Shown: positions 43,960-53,715 of the stretch, one piece after another | Layout of the letters: every line of letters starts with the position of its first letter | How positions within the stretch are numbered: position 1 is the first letter of the stretch | NCBI RefSeq assembly: GCF_902506265.1 | Contig: NZ_LR733556.1 | Span: forward strand, 2,660,144-2,724,143 | DNA from: Flavobacterium sp. 9AF | Lineage (GTDB): Bacteria > Bacteroidota > Bacteroidia > Flavobacteriales > Flavobacteriaceae | Length of the DNA: 64,000 bases | Reading direction: 5' to 3' | Program-made: the position numbers and the translations under genes | Notes under the pieces: model-generated | Database searches by the model: none | The model's input: only the letters and a program-made list of their open reading frames with translations | What the model was told of the DNA's origin: nothing

Positions 43960-45231
43960 TTATTTTATAATGGTCTGTTTTCTATCTGGACCTACAGAAA
44001 TTACGCTAATAGGTACTTCAAGTTCTTTTTCAATAAATTCGATATACTCTTTTAATTCAATAGGAAGTTCTTCATAAGTTGTCATACCAGTTAAATCTGC
44101 TTGCCAACCTTTCATAGTTGTAAAAATAGGTTCTACATTTTCTGGTTCAATATTATAGGGTAAGTGTTGTATTTCTTTACCTTTGTATTTGTAAGAAGTG
44201 CAAATATCTAGCGTTTCAAAACCAGATAATACATCTCCTTTCATCATGTACAATTGGGTTACACCATTTACCTGCACTGCGTATTTTAAAGCTACTAGGT
44301 CTAGCCATCCACATCTTCTTGGGCGTCCAGTTACTGCACCAAATTCATTCCCTACACGTGCCATGGTTTTTCCTTCTTCATTAAAAAGTTCGGTAGGGAA
44401 AGGACCACTTCCTACACGAGTTGTATAGGCTTTAAAAATACCATAAACTTCTTTTACTCTATTAGGAGCGATTCCTAAACCTGTACAGGCACCTGCGGCT
44501 GTAGTATTTGAAGAAGTTACAAATGGATACGTTCCAAAATCTACATCTAATAGTGAACCTTGTGCTCCTTCTGCCAGAATTGATTTTCCCTCTTTTAAAG
44601 CTTTGTTTAAATATTCTTCACTGTCAATAAAAGTAAGTTTTTTTAATCCTTCAATTGCATCAAAAAATTCTTCTTCCATTTCTTTTAGGTCATATTCTAA
44701 AGCAACATCATAAAATGCAATCATAGCTTCATGTTTATCAGCTAATGCTCTATAACGTGTTTTGAAATCTTCTAATTCAATATCACCTACACGTAAACCA
44801 TTTCTTCCAGTTTTATCCATGTAAGTGGGTCCAATTCCTTTTAAAGTAGAACCAATTTTTGCTTTTCCTTTTGATGCTTCAGATGCTGCATCTAAAAGAC
44901 GATGAGTAGGTAAAATAAGGTGTGCTTTTCTTGAAATAAATAATTTAGATTTTACATCCATATTGAATTTTTCAAGACCTTCTAATTCTTTTTGGAAGAC
45001 CACTGGGTCAATTACAACACCGTTTCCAATAATATTAATTGCATTTTTATGAAAAATTCCAGATGGAATGGTTCTTAAAACATGCTTTATACCATCAAAT
45101 TCTAAAGTGTGGCCAGCATTTGGTCCACCTTGAAAGCGAGCAATAATATCATATTTTGAAGTTAATACATCGACGATTTTTCCTTTTCCTTCGTCACCCC
45201 ATTGAAGCCCTAATAATAAATCTACGGTCAT
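43960..45231 (-). CDS. purA: Adenylosuccinate synthase
   Basis: Makes adenylosuccinate from IMP and aspartate with GTP, the committed step to AMP. The 423-aa protein shows the GTP-binding GLQWGDEGKGKIVD at residues 8-21, NAGHTL, the IMP-site sequence STLKGIGPTYMDK, and GPFPTEL. The length and order are normal. A Fur-family gene lies 39 bp upstream, suggesting co-transcription. A terminator follows at 43928-43952. Confidence 0.97.
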   Translation of the reverse strand: MTVDLLLGLQWGDEGKGKIVDVLTSKYDIIARFQGGPNAGHTLEFDGIKHVLRTIPSGIFHKNAINIIGNGVVIDPVVFQKELEGLEKFNMDVKSKLFISRKAHLILPTHRLLDAASEASKGKAKIGSTLKGIGPTYMDKTGRNGLRVGDIELEDFKTRYRALADKHEAMIAFYDVALEYDLKEMEEEFFDAIEGLKKLTFIDSEEYLNKALKEGKSILAEGAQGSLLDVDFGTYPFVTSSNTTAAGACTGLGIAPNRVKEVYGIFKAYTTRVGSGPFPTELFNEEGKTMARVGNEFGAVTGRPRRCGWLDLVALKYAVQVNGVTQLYMMKGDVLSGFETLDICTSYKYKGKEIQHLPYNIEPENVEPIFTTMKGWQADLTGMTTYEELPIELKEYIEFIEKELEVPISVISVGPDRKQTIIK

Positions 45232-45270
45232 TGTAATCTTAGTTGTTTGTCGTTTAGTTTATTTAAGCAG

Positions 45271-45720
45271 TTATTTAATTTCTGTTTCTTTTTTTGTACC
45301 ATAGAAATATAAAGAATGATTTTGGATGTTTATTCCAAACATGTCTTCCATGGTTTGTTTAATTTGTTGTATTCTAGGATCACAAAACTCAATTACTTCG
45401 CCAGTATCGGTTAAAATAATATGATCATGTTGTTTGTCGAAATATGATTTTTCATAATGCGCTTGGTTTTGGCCAAATTGATGACGTCTAACTAAACCAC
45501 ATTCTAAAAGTAATTCAATAGTGTTGTAAAGTGTCGCTCTACTTACTCGATAATTTTTATTTTTCATTTTGATATAAAGTGATTCAATATCAAAATGTTC
45601 TTTTGAATTGTATATTTCCTGAAGAATGGCGTAACGCTCTGGGGTTTTTCTATGTGCTTTTTCTTCGAGGTATTTGGTAAATACGTTTTTTACAATTTCT
45701 TGATTTTTATTGTTTTCCAT
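45271..45720 (-). CDS. Fur-family metalloregulator
   Basis: A 149-aa DNA-binding regulator of the Fur/PerR/Zur superfamily: an N-terminal winged helix ([28 protein letters not shown]) and a dimerisation domain with [20 protein letters not shown]. The usual Cys-x-x-Cys structural-zinc motif after HDH (CxDCG in most members) is replaced here by TDTG, so it may lack the structural zinc. It could control iron or oxidative-stress genes, but the metal is unknown. It lies between relA/spoT-like and purA. A CAAAGATA box (TATCTTTG on this strand) is at 45740-45747. Confidence 0.92.
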   Translation of the reverse strand: MENNKNQEIVKNVFTKYLEEKAHRKTPERYAILQEIYNSKEHFDIESLYIKMKNKNYRVSRATLYNTIELLLECGLVRRHQFGQNQAHYEKSYFDKQHDHIILTDTGEVIEFCDPRIQQIKQTMEDMFGINIQNHSLYFYGTKKETEIK

Positions 45721-45847
45721 TTGGTTAACTAAATAAATGCAAAGATAGGCAAACTTAAAGGTTACTACCTATTAGTTAAGATTTTTTTTTAACAAAACTT
45801 CTTGATAAGTTTGAGAAAATCTATTCCTTTGTTTTTTTATTTGAGGG

Positions 45848-48067
45848 TTAATTTTGATAAATGCGAGTTACTTTATCAATTCCATCCACTTTTTTAATGT
45901 TGTCAATAAGTCGTTTTAAGATCGTGTTATTGGGAACAATTACGGTAATTTTACCATTAAAAACACCTGCTTTTCCACTAAGAGCAATGTTTTCTATGTT
46001 TACATGCATTTGATTAGAAATGACTTTAGTAAGTTCATTAGTTAGCCCCAAAGTATCCATTCCGGTTATATTTAACATGGCTCTAAATTCTTCTTGACTT
46101 GAATCTATCCATTTGGCTGGAATAATTCGGTAGGCATAATTAGATTGTAAACTAATTGCATTTGGACAATCTTTACGATGCACTTTAATACCTTCACTAA
46201 TTGTGATAAAACCAAAAACTTCATCTCCAGGAATCGGGTTGCAGCAAGAAGACAATTTATAATCGAGTTTTTCTTGATCCACACCAAAAACCAGCATATC
46301 ATATTTTTTGCTGATTTCATTTTTCTCGATTTGTTCTGGTTTAGAATTGTTAGTTCTATTGAAAGGTTTTTTTAAAAAGTTTACTAAAGTATTGCTTTTT
46401 TGTGCCGCATAATCTTTTAATTTCTGATTTTCAATAGCTCCAATTCCTACACGGTAGAATAAATCTAAACTAGTTTGTAATTTAAAATAATTAACTAACT
46501 CGTTTACTGTAGTTTCGTTTAATGTTATTTTAAGGTGACGAAGTTTACGATTTAATATTTCTTTTCCTTCTTCAGCTACTTTTTTAGTATTTTCATTGAG
46601 TGAATTTTTAATTTTGTTTTTCGCTCTAGAAGTGGTTACATAATCTAGCCATTGAACTGTAGGTTTTTGGTTGGGTGAAGTGATAATTTCAACCTGGTCA
46701 CCGCTGTTTAAAACATAGTTTAAAGGAACCAATTTACCATTTACTCTTGTTCCTCTTGTTTTGGAACCAATATCTGTATGAATACTAAAAGCAAAATCAA
46801 GAGTTGTAGCCCCTTTTGGAAGTGATTTTAAATCACCTTTAGGCGTAAAAACATAAATTTCCTTAGAATATAAATTGAGTTTGAAATCTTCTACAAAATC
46901 TACAGCATTGGCAGCCTGACTTTCGAGTGCTTCTTTCAATTGGTTTAGCCAAATTTCTAATCCGTGTTCTTCAGCACCTACACCTTTATATTTATAATGA
47001 GCTGCATATCCTTTTTCTGCAATCTCATCCATACGTTCACTTCGAACTTGTATTTCAACCCATCTTCCTTTTGGTCCCATCACCGTAATGTGAAGTGCTT
47101 CATATCCAGTTGATTTTGGAGACGAAATCCAATCGCGCAAACGACTAGGACTAGGTCGGTAATGATCGGTAACCACAGAATATATTTTCCAAGCTAAAAA
47201 TTTTTCATCATGAGGATTGGATTTATAAATGATACGTAAAGCAAATTTATCATATACTTCATCAAAAGTTACTCCTTGAGCTCTCATTTTTCGACGAATG
47301 GAATAAATTGATTTTGGTCGTCCTTTAATGGTGAAATTAATCCCTTCCTCTTCTAAAGATTTTGATAGCACATCAGAAATAGTTTTTATATAGGCATCTT
47401 GTTCTTGTTTGGTTTCCTTAATTTTGCTTACAATTTCTTTGTAAATTTCTGGTTCTGTATATTTTAAACCTAAATCTTCCAATTGTGTTTTTATATTATA
47501 TAAGCCTAAACGATGGGCTAAAGGAGCATAAATATATAGCGTTTCAGAAGCGATTTTGGCTTGTTTGTATTCTGCCATACTATCCATAGTCTGCATATTG
47601 TGCAAACGATCAGCAATTTTTATCAATATTACTCTAACATCATCATTAAGGGTAAGTAACATTTTACGGAAATTTTCTGCTTGAACAGAAACGTCTTGAT
47701 CCGTTTTTACTTTAGCAATTTTGGTTAATCCTTCTACAATTTTTGCAATATTAGGATTAAACATTTTGGTAATATCTTCAACGGTTATGTCTGTATCTTC
47801 TACTACATCATGCATTAGAGCTGCAGCGATTGATGTGGCACCCAAACCAATTTCTGAAGCTACAATTTTAGCCACAGCAATAGGATGGAAGATATAGGCT
47901 TCACCAGATTTTCTTCTTTGGTCTTTATGTGCGTCTACGGCAACATCAAAAGCTTTTCGGATTAACTTTTTATCTTCTGTTGTAAGTGTTTGATAACTAA
48001 TGCGAAGTAGTTCTTTGTACTCTTGAGCAATAGCCTTGTTTTCTGCTTCTAAATCAATCTCAGTCAT
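45848..48067 (-). CDS. Bifunctional (p)ppGpp synthetase/hydrolase, RelA/SpoT family
   Basis: Controls the stringent response by making and degrading (p)ppGpp. The 739-aa protein has the N-terminal HD hydrolase (HPIAVAKIV...ALMHDVVEDTD), the synthetase domain (RPKSIYSIRRKMRAQ, FDEVYDKFALRI), a TGS domain (VFTPKGDLKSLPKGATTLDFAF), the central helical and zinc-finger-like Cys-Cys-Asn-Pro region (CCNPIPGD) and a C-terminal ACT domain. The intact HD His-Asp pair predicts that hydrolase activity is present. Bacteroidota often have one such enzyme. Confidence 0.95.
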   Translation of the reverse strand: MTEIDLEAENKAIAQEYKELLRISYQTLTTEDKKLIRKAFDVAVDAHKDQRRKSGEAYIFHPIAVAKIVASEIGLGATSIAAALMHDVVEDTDITVEDITKMFNPNIAKIVEGLTKIAKVKTDQDVSVQAENFRKMLLTLNDDVRVILIKIADRLHNMQTMDSMAEYKQAKIASETLYIYAPLAHRLGLYNIKTQLEDLGLKYTEPEIYKEIVSKIKETKQEQDAYIKTISDVLSKSLEEEGINFTIKGRPKSIYSIRRKMRAQGVTFDEVYDKFALRIIYKSNPHDEKFLAWKIYSVVTDHYRPSPSRLRDWISSPKSTGYEALHITVMGPKGRWVEIQVRSERMDEIAEKGYAAHYKYKGVGAEEHGLEIWLNQLKEALESQAANAVDFVEDFKLNLYSKEIYVFTPKGDLKSLPKGATTLDFAFSIHTDIGSKTRGTRVNGKLVPLNYVLNSGDQVEIITSPNQKPTVQWLDYVTTSRAKNKIKNSLNENTKKVAEEGKEILNRKLRHLKITLNETTVNELVNYFKLQTSLDLFYRVGIGAIENQKLKDYAAQKSNTLVNFLKKPFNRTNNSKPEQIEKNEISKKYDMLVFGVDQEKLDYKLSSCCNPIPGDEVFGFITISEGIKVHRKDCPNAISLQSNYAYRIIPAKWIDSSQEEFRAMLNITGMDTLGLTNELTKVISNQMHVNIENIALSGKAGVFNGKITVIVPNNTILKRLIDNIKKVDGIDKVTRIYQN

Positions 48068-48202
48068 AGGGCAATTTAATAACAGTTAAAGTTAAGACAA
48101 AGTTATGGATTGTGCAATAGGGAATTTTGAAATCAGAATTTAGTTAAAAGTTTACCTTTTACTAGCAACCAACAACTACTCACCAAAATACAACCACTTT
48201 TG

Positions 48203-48994
48203 TTAAAACCCTCTTTGTCTTTTGGCTTCAAAAAGTAAAATGGCTGCTGCTACAGAAACATTCATGGAATCAATTTCCCCTTGCATAGGTATTATGATAT
48301 TTTGAGTACTTTCTTTTCTCCAAGTTTCTGTTAAGCCTGTTGCTTCTGTACCTACTACAATTGCAGTAGGAGTAGTATAATCTACTTTATGGTATTCGTT
48401 AGAATTTTGTAAAGTAGCACTATAAAAGGCAATCTGATTTTCTTTTAGAAAGGCAATCACTTCTTCAGAAGTTCCAGTTGCTATTTGTCGGGTAAACAAA
48501 CACCCTACGCTAGAACGTACAATATTTGGATTGTATAAATCACTTTTTGGATTGGCAATAATTACCGCATCAATATTAGCCGCATCTGCGGTTCGTAATA
48601 AGGCACCTATATTGCCAGGTTTTTCTGGAGCTTCTGCAATTAATACTAAAGGATTTTTACTTAATTTTAAATCGGATAGATGCAATGATTTGGATTGGGC
48701 TACAGCCAAAATACCTTCGGTGGTGTCTCGATACGCTAATTTTTGATATACCTCTTTAGAAATTTCAATTCTTTCAATATTAGAACTTTCGAAACTTTGA
48801 TAATCTGTATTTTGCATTACATCAGGACAAAAAAGTAAGGTGTTTAAGACATAACCTCCTTTGATGGCTAATTCAATTTCTCTTTTTCCTTCAATAAGAA
48901 AAGTACCTGTTTGCTTTCTGGTTTTGGCTTTTTCTTGTAATTGAACTAATGATTTAATATATGAATTTTGTGCAGAAGTAATTTGTTTCATCAA
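48203..48994 (-). CDS. TrmH/SpoU-family RNA 2'-O-methyltransferase
   Basis: Methylates the ribose 2'-OH of rRNA or tRNA. The 263-aa protein has the N-terminal substrate-binding domain (ITSAQNSYIKSLVQLQEKAKTR) and the SPOUT knot motifs EAPEKPGNIGALLRTADAA, VGTEATGLTE and PMQGEIDSMNVSVAAAILLFEAKRQR. The start could also be the second ATG, three bases in. A candidate -7 box (CAAAATTA; TAATTTTG on this strand) is at 49011-49018. The exact target is unknown. Confidence 0.93.
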   Translation of the reverse strand: MMKQITSAQNSYIKSLVQLQEKAKTRKQTGTFLIEGKREIELAIKGGYVLNTLLFCPDVMQNTDYQSFESSNIERIEISKEVYQKLAYRDTTEGILAVAQSKSLHLSDLKLSKNPLVLIAEAPEKPGNIGALLRTADAANIDAVIIANPKSDLYNPNIVRSSVGCLFTRQIATGTSEEVIAFLKENQIAFYSATLQNSNEYHKVDYTTPTAIVVGTEATGLTETWRKESTQNIIIPMQGEIDSMNVSVAAAILLFEAKRQRGF

Positions 48995-49046
48995 AGAAAT
49001 TATTTGAATGCAAAATTACAAAAGATAATTGTATTTTCTATAAATG

Positions 49047-49083
49047 AAAAAATCTCACTTCAAGAATGATAGTGAGATTTTTA
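49047..49083 (-). terminator. Terminator of the amidohydrolase pair
   Basis: The stem AAATCTCACT (49050-49059) / AGTGAGATTT (49071-49080), with A and T runs at the flanks. It lies beyond the stop at 49104. Confidence 0.85.
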
Positions 49084-49103
49084 ATATTTAAATCTAGTTA
49101 TTT

Positions 49104-50399
49104 TTACTTTTTGTTTTGAGCTTCAAACTTTTCTTTATAACGATCGTATAACTCGGTTTGATGACTTTCTAAACTAATGTTTCGGCCATCAATAAAAGCT
49201 TGAGTAACCTGATTGGAAGTCATATCTAGTGCATCTCCTTCAGAAATGAATAAGGTAGCACTTTTTCCTACTTCTAAAGTACCATATTGTATATCGATAC
49301 CTAGAATTTTAGCTGTATTTGAAGTGATTAATTGCAATGCTTTTTCTTTTTCCATTCCCCAAGCTACGCAAGTTCCTGCATAAAAAGGTAAATTTCTAAT
49401 TTGCATGCGCTCCATATCACCTGCATTTTGAAGTCCCACTAAAATTCCTGCATCGTCTAATAGCTTAGCGTTTTTGTAAGGTAGATTTACATCTTCATCT
49501 TCTAATAATGGTAAGTCGTGAACCCTTCTTAATAAAACAGAAACATTATTTTCTTTTAATAATGGAATGTTTTTAAAAGCGTAATAACCACCTACTAAAG
49601 TCATTCTTTGAATGTTATTTTTCTTTTTAAATACAATGGCATCCACAATTTCTTTTTCTCCATCAACATGTACAAAAAGTGTTTTATCTCCTGTGTCTAA
49701 TCCTTTCATAGCTTCGTAAGGAATATCTCTTACAGCAGGATTGGCTACAAAATAAGCTTTCGCATCATTAAAGAAATCTTGAATTTCAGTAACTTGTTTG
49801 TCATAATTTTTATTAGGTTCGATACCTCCTGGTTCTGCCCACCAACCTGATCTAGAGAAACTTCTTGGCCAACTTAAGTGAATTCCATCATTTTCTTTAA
49901 TAACAGCATCTTCCCAGTTCCAAGCATCTAATTGTACTACTGATGAAGTTCCAGAAATGCGTCCGCCTCTTGGCGCAATTTGTGCTAATAGCACACCATT
50001 AGGTCTGGCAGCTTCCACTAAACCGGATTCTGTATTATAAGCAATAATACTCCTAATATGAGGATTCATTTCGCCCATTTCACTTTCATCATTAGAAGCT
50101 TTTACAGCGTCAATTTCAACGAGACCTAATGTAGCATTGGCACCAATAAAACCGGGATAAATATGTTTTTTTGATGCATCAATATACACATCATGCTTTT
50201 CTGGTTTGAAATTGGTTCCTTCTTGGATCATTGCAATTTTCCCTTCTTTGATAGAAATAATGCTGTTTTCAATTATTTTTCCATTACCTAGATGTGCCTT
50301 TCCACCGGTAATTAAAATCGTTTGGGTTTGTTTTGGAGCAGGTGTTTGTTGGCCAAAGGCAAAACAACTGACTGCTAATAGAAATATATATTTTTTCAT
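49104..50399 (-). CDS. Secreted amidohydrolase-family protein, metal ligands apparently degenerate
   Basis: A 431-aa exported protein with signal peptide (MKKYIFLLAVSCFAFGQQ). The fold is that of imidazolonepropionase-type amidohydrolases: an N-terminal beta-strand domain (TILITGGKAHLGNGKIIENSII...) and the ISEGDALDM-containing C-terminal return. The metal-binding HxH after the first strand is replaced (YPGFIGANATLG), so catalysis is doubtful. It follows the 1007-aa gene with only 20 bp between and is likely its partner. The substrate is unknown. Confidence 0.84.
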   Translation of the reverse strand: MKKYIFLLAVSCFAFGQQTPAPKQTQTILITGGKAHLGNGKIIENSIISIKEGKIAMIQEGTNFKPEKHDVYIDASKKHIYPGFIGANATLGLVEIDAVKASNDESEMGEMNPHIRSIIAYNTESGLVEAARPNGVLLAQIAPRGGRISGTSSVVQLDAWNWEDAVIKENDGIHLSWPRSFSRSGWWAEPGGIEPNKNYDKQVTEIQDFFNDAKAYFVANPAVRDIPYEAMKGLDTGDKTLFVHVDGEKEIVDAIVFKKKNNIQRMTLVGGYYAFKNIPLLKENNVSVLLRRVHDLPLLEDEDVNLPYKNAKLLDDAGILVGLQNAGDMERMQIRNLPFYAGTCVAWGMEKEKALQLITSNTAKILGIDIQYGTLEVGKSATLFISEGDALDMTSNQVTQAFIDGRNISLESHQTELYDRYKEKFEAQNKK

Positions 50400-50419
50400 A
50401 AGATTTCGTACTTTACAAA

Positions 50420-53400
50420 TTATTGATATTTAGCATGAGAAACCACGCAGTTTTCACCTAAGGTATCACAATGGTAATGCCCCACATCTTTTTTCTTAGG
50501 AGCTTGAGTTTTTAAACCTTTATTTTTAGCTTCTAATAAATTGTTAGTCAATTCGCTTCTTTGTTTCTGAATAGAGGCTAGTGTTGCTTTTTCTTTTTCT
50601 AAATCGTAGAAAATAATTCCGTCTACTATGGTTTTTTCTGCTTTGGCATAAATAGATAATGGATTTGCGGTCCAAAGTACCACATCGGCATCTTTACCGA
50701 CTTTAATACTACCTACTTTATCATCTACTTGTAATAATTTAGCAGGATTAAGCGTTACAAATTTCCAAGCTTCTTCTTCTGAAACATTCCCATATTTTAC
50801 TGCTTTTCCTGCTTCTTGGTTTAAACGTCGAGACATTTCAGCATCATCAGAATTGATCGAAACGACCACACCTTGACCGTTCATTAAAGCAGCATTGTAA
50901 GGAATTGCATCTTTTACTTCATATTTATAACCCCACCAATCTGCAAAAGTAGAACCACCTACACCATGTTCTGCCATTTTATCAGCCACTTTGTAACCTT
51001 CTAAAATGTGAGTAAACGTTTGGATTTTGAAATTAAAACGTTCTGCAAGTTTCATTAACATATTAATTTCAGATTGTACATAAGAGTGACAAGTAATAAA
51101 ACGTTTTTTATCTAAAATTTGTCCTAAAACTTCCATCTCAATATCAAAACGAGGCGCTACTTTATTTTTTGCTTTGCTTGCATTGTAGTTTGCCCATTCT
51201 TTTTTGTATTCTAAGGCTCTTGAAAAATAATCTTCATATACTTGTTCCACACCCATTCTAGTTTGTGGAAAACGACCGCTTCCCCAATTGGATTGTTTTA
51301 CATTTTCTCCCAAAGCAAATTTGATGTATTTAGGAGCGTCTTTTACTAGCATTTCATCTGGAGTGTAACCCCATTTTAATTTTATGAATGCCGCACGACC
51401 TCCAATTGGATTGGCAGAACCATGTAATAGATTCGCTGAAGTAACACCACCAGAAAGGTTTCTGTATATATTAATATCATCAGAGTTTACAACGTCTTCA
51501 ATCGTTACTTCTGCTGAGGAATTTTGGCCACCCTCATTTACACCTCTAGAAATAGCAATATGCGAATGTTCATCAATGATACCCGCTGTTAAATGTTTAC
51601 CAGTTGCATCTACGATTTTTGCATTTGGAACTGAAATATTCTTGCCAATTTGCGCAATCTTACCGTTTTGAATTAATACATCCGTTTCTGTAAGCGTTCC
51701 TTCTTTTTCACCCGTCCAAACCGTTGCGTTTTTAAACAAAATGGTTTCTTGCGTTGGTTTTACTGTATTTCCATAGGCGATATTTGGATAGGTAACTGGA
51801 ACCATTTCTGGAACTTTTTTATCGTCTTTTTTGTCTTCTTTTTTGTCTTCTTTTTTATCTTCTTTACCTTCTTTTTTTGTAGCTGTCCAAGCGGTTTCTA
51901 CACCATTTTCAAGCACTGCCTTTCCATCTAAAGTAGTTTTGTTTTTTATTCCTGATAAGCGATAAAAAGAAGTTGTAGTCGTATCTTTCGTTTTAATAAC
52001 TAAAGTAATCCAAGGTTCTTTATAGGTTAATTTCGTTCCGTAGTTGATACTGTCTTTGCTAATTTTTGCATCTAATTTGTCTAATTCACCTGTGATAGCA
52101 AGCTCAAATGTTTGTTGGTTAAACACCAAATCATAAGTACCACGAATATCGTCCACATTCATTTTGTCTAAGATATTTCTATTTCCTTGCACCCAATTTT
52201 CATGAATGGTACTTTTATCGTCGAAAATATCTCCAGAAGCAATGATAAAGTTAGCTAAAGCTCCTTTTTTCAAGACACCCAATGCATCTGATTGATTTAA
52301 GATTTTTGCAGGTGTTTCCGTTAAAGCTGCTAAGGCTTTTTCTTTGGGTAAACCATATAAAACAGCTTTTCTAAGATTATCTAAAAAGTCTTTTGGTTTT
52401 TTATTATCGTTAGCTGTCAACACAAAATTGATATTGTTTTCGGCTAATATTTTTAAGTTGAAAGGGGCTTGGTTCCAAAATTTCATATCACTTAAACTCA
52501 CTTGCTGTGCCAAATAAGGATCAGAAACATCATACGCTTCGGGGAAATCTAAAGGAATAATATAGGTTGCTCCTGTTTTTTTAATTTCGGCAATCTTTTC
52601 GAATTCGTCTCCGCTACCTTTGATGATATAGTTTACACCAAATTCTTTTCCAATTTTATCTGCTCTTAATTTGTTTAAAATATCACCTGCGTCAAAAATT
52701 TGAATTAAGTTTTTATTGGCATTGAAACTTTCTAACGATAAATCTTTCGTTTTTGAAGCACCTGTTGCATACCATTTTGCATCGTGGTACACTTGGCGAA
52801 TTAAAGCCATACTTCCCATTAAAGAAGAAGGATAACTTTGATTGCTTAATTTACTTCTATCGAAAGTAAAGTGTTGCGAAACTTTCGTATTTAAAATTCG
52901 TTTCGAATTATTATCGGTATCATTTAAAGTCCAAAGTAGTCCGGTTCCTGCAATGATACCATCATTGGAATGACTTAGAACAGTTCCAAAACCAACTTCA
53001 CGAAGTGAACCAGCGGCTTTATCATCGTATTTTAAATTTTCATACGCATTGAATTCTGGTTTGATATGGTCGTTCCAATAGTAACCTTCTCTAGAAGCAT
53101 CGTATTGGGTTACGAAACCTCTTCTTGGAGCAGGTTGCGGTTTATCGATACCAAATTCGCTGTAGATGTCGATGAAAGAAGGGTAAATGGTTTTACCAGT
53201 AGCATCAATGATAGTTGCGTTTTTAGGAAGGGTAACATTGGTACCTACTTCAATAATTTTACCCTCTTTACATAAAAGCGTGGCATTTTCCAGTTTTTGT
53301 GTGGGTGACACATAAATAGTTGCGTGGGTAATGGCAACATGGTTTTTAAAAGATTGTTTTACACCATCATTTTTAGGAAAGTAATCTTGAGCGTTTCCAA

Positions 53401-53443
53401 AAAAGGATAATAATAAAACAAATAAGAACGTATAGATTCTCAT
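50420..53443 (-). CDS. Secreted tandem amidohydrolase-family protein, one half catalytic-like
   Basis: A 1007-aa exported protein (signal RIYTFLFVLLLSFFGNA) with two amidohydrolase halves. The first (residues about 30-460) has FIDIYSEFG in place of the HxH metal motif. Then comes a Lys/Asp/Glu linker (near residues 510-540, KKEDKKEDKK repeats). The second (about 550-980) keeps HxH at 626/628 (DEHSHIA), a His in CHSY, another in FTHIL, and an Asp in INSDDAE, all expected metal ligands. The substrate is unknown; a carboxypeptidase- or cyclic amide-type hydrolase is possible. Confidence 0.87.
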   Translation of the reverse strand: MRIYTFLFVLLLSFFGNAQDYFPKNDGVKQSFKNHVAITHATIYVSPTQKLENATLLCKEGKIIEVGTNVTLPKNATIIDATGKTIYPSFIDIYSEFGIDKPQPAPRRGFVTQYDASREGYYWNDHIKPEFNAYENLKYDDKAAGSLREVGFGTVLSHSNDGIIAGTGLLWTLNDTDNNSKRILNTKVSQHFTFDRSKLSNQSYPSSLMGSMALIRQVYHDAKWYATGASKTKDLSLESFNANKNLIQIFDAGDILNKLRADKIGKEFGVNYIIKGSGDEFEKIAEIKKTGATYIIPLDFPEAYDVSDPYLAQQVSLSDMKFWNQAPFNLKILAENNINFVLTANDNKKPKDFLDNLRKAVLYGLPKEKALAALTETPAKILNQSDALGVLKKGALANFIIASGDIFDDKSTIHENWVQGNRNILDKMNVDDIRGTYDLVFNQQTFELAITGELDKLDAKISKDSINYGTKLTYKEPWITLVIKTKDTTTTSFYRLSGIKNKTTLDGKAVLENGVETAWTATKKEGKEDKKEDKKEDKKDDKKVPEMVPVTYPNIAYGNTVKPTQETILFKNATVWTGEKEGTLTETDVLIQNGKIAQIGKNISVPNAKIVDATGKHLTAGIIDEHSHIAISRGVNEGGQNSSAEVTIEDVVNSDDINIYRNLSGGVTSANLLHGSANPIGGRAAFIKLKWGYTPDEMLVKDAPKYIKFALGENVKQSNWGSGRFPQTRMGVEQVYEDYFSRALEYKKEWANYNASKAKNKVAPRFDIEMEVLGQILDKKRFITCHSYVQSEINMLMKLAERFNFKIQTFTHILEGYKVADKMAEHGVGGSTFADWWGYKYEVKDAIPYNAALMNGQGVVVSINSDDAEMSRRLNQEAGKAVKYGNVSEEEAWKFVTLNPAKLLQVDDKVGSIKVGKDADVVLWTANPLSIYAKAEKTIVDGIIFYDLEKEKATLASIQKQRSELTNNLLEAKNKGLKTQAPKKKDVGHYHCDTLGENCVVSHAKYQ

Positions 53444-53715
53444 AAGTCTATTTTTGATTAGGTTTGGTTTAGGGATTAAATATAGGAAGAATTACCTTTT
53501 AGCTGATTAAAGGGGTTTTATTTTTAGATTTTTTTAACGTTTTTTGTTTTTATATCAATTTGCATATATTTTTTGTGAAAATATATTAAAATTAGACAAT
53601 TTTCATTTATCTATAGATTGTGTTTGTTTAACGAAACTACCTTTTTACTTATCTAAAAATAAAGTTCATTTCCTATGGTTGATGTAATTTTAATTATAAT
53701 TTAAAAGCAAAAGCC

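Noticed and set aside
51749..51931. ORF opposite the charged linker of the 1007-aa amidohydrolase gene
   Set aside because: It is a frame artefact of the repeated Lys/Asp/Glu codons and encodes only Phe-rich sequence.
53444..53715. Gene in the 272-bp gap between the amidohydrolase and the large T9SS cargo gene
   Set aside because: No ORF with protein-like sequence on either strand; probably leaders and promoters of the two divergent genes.
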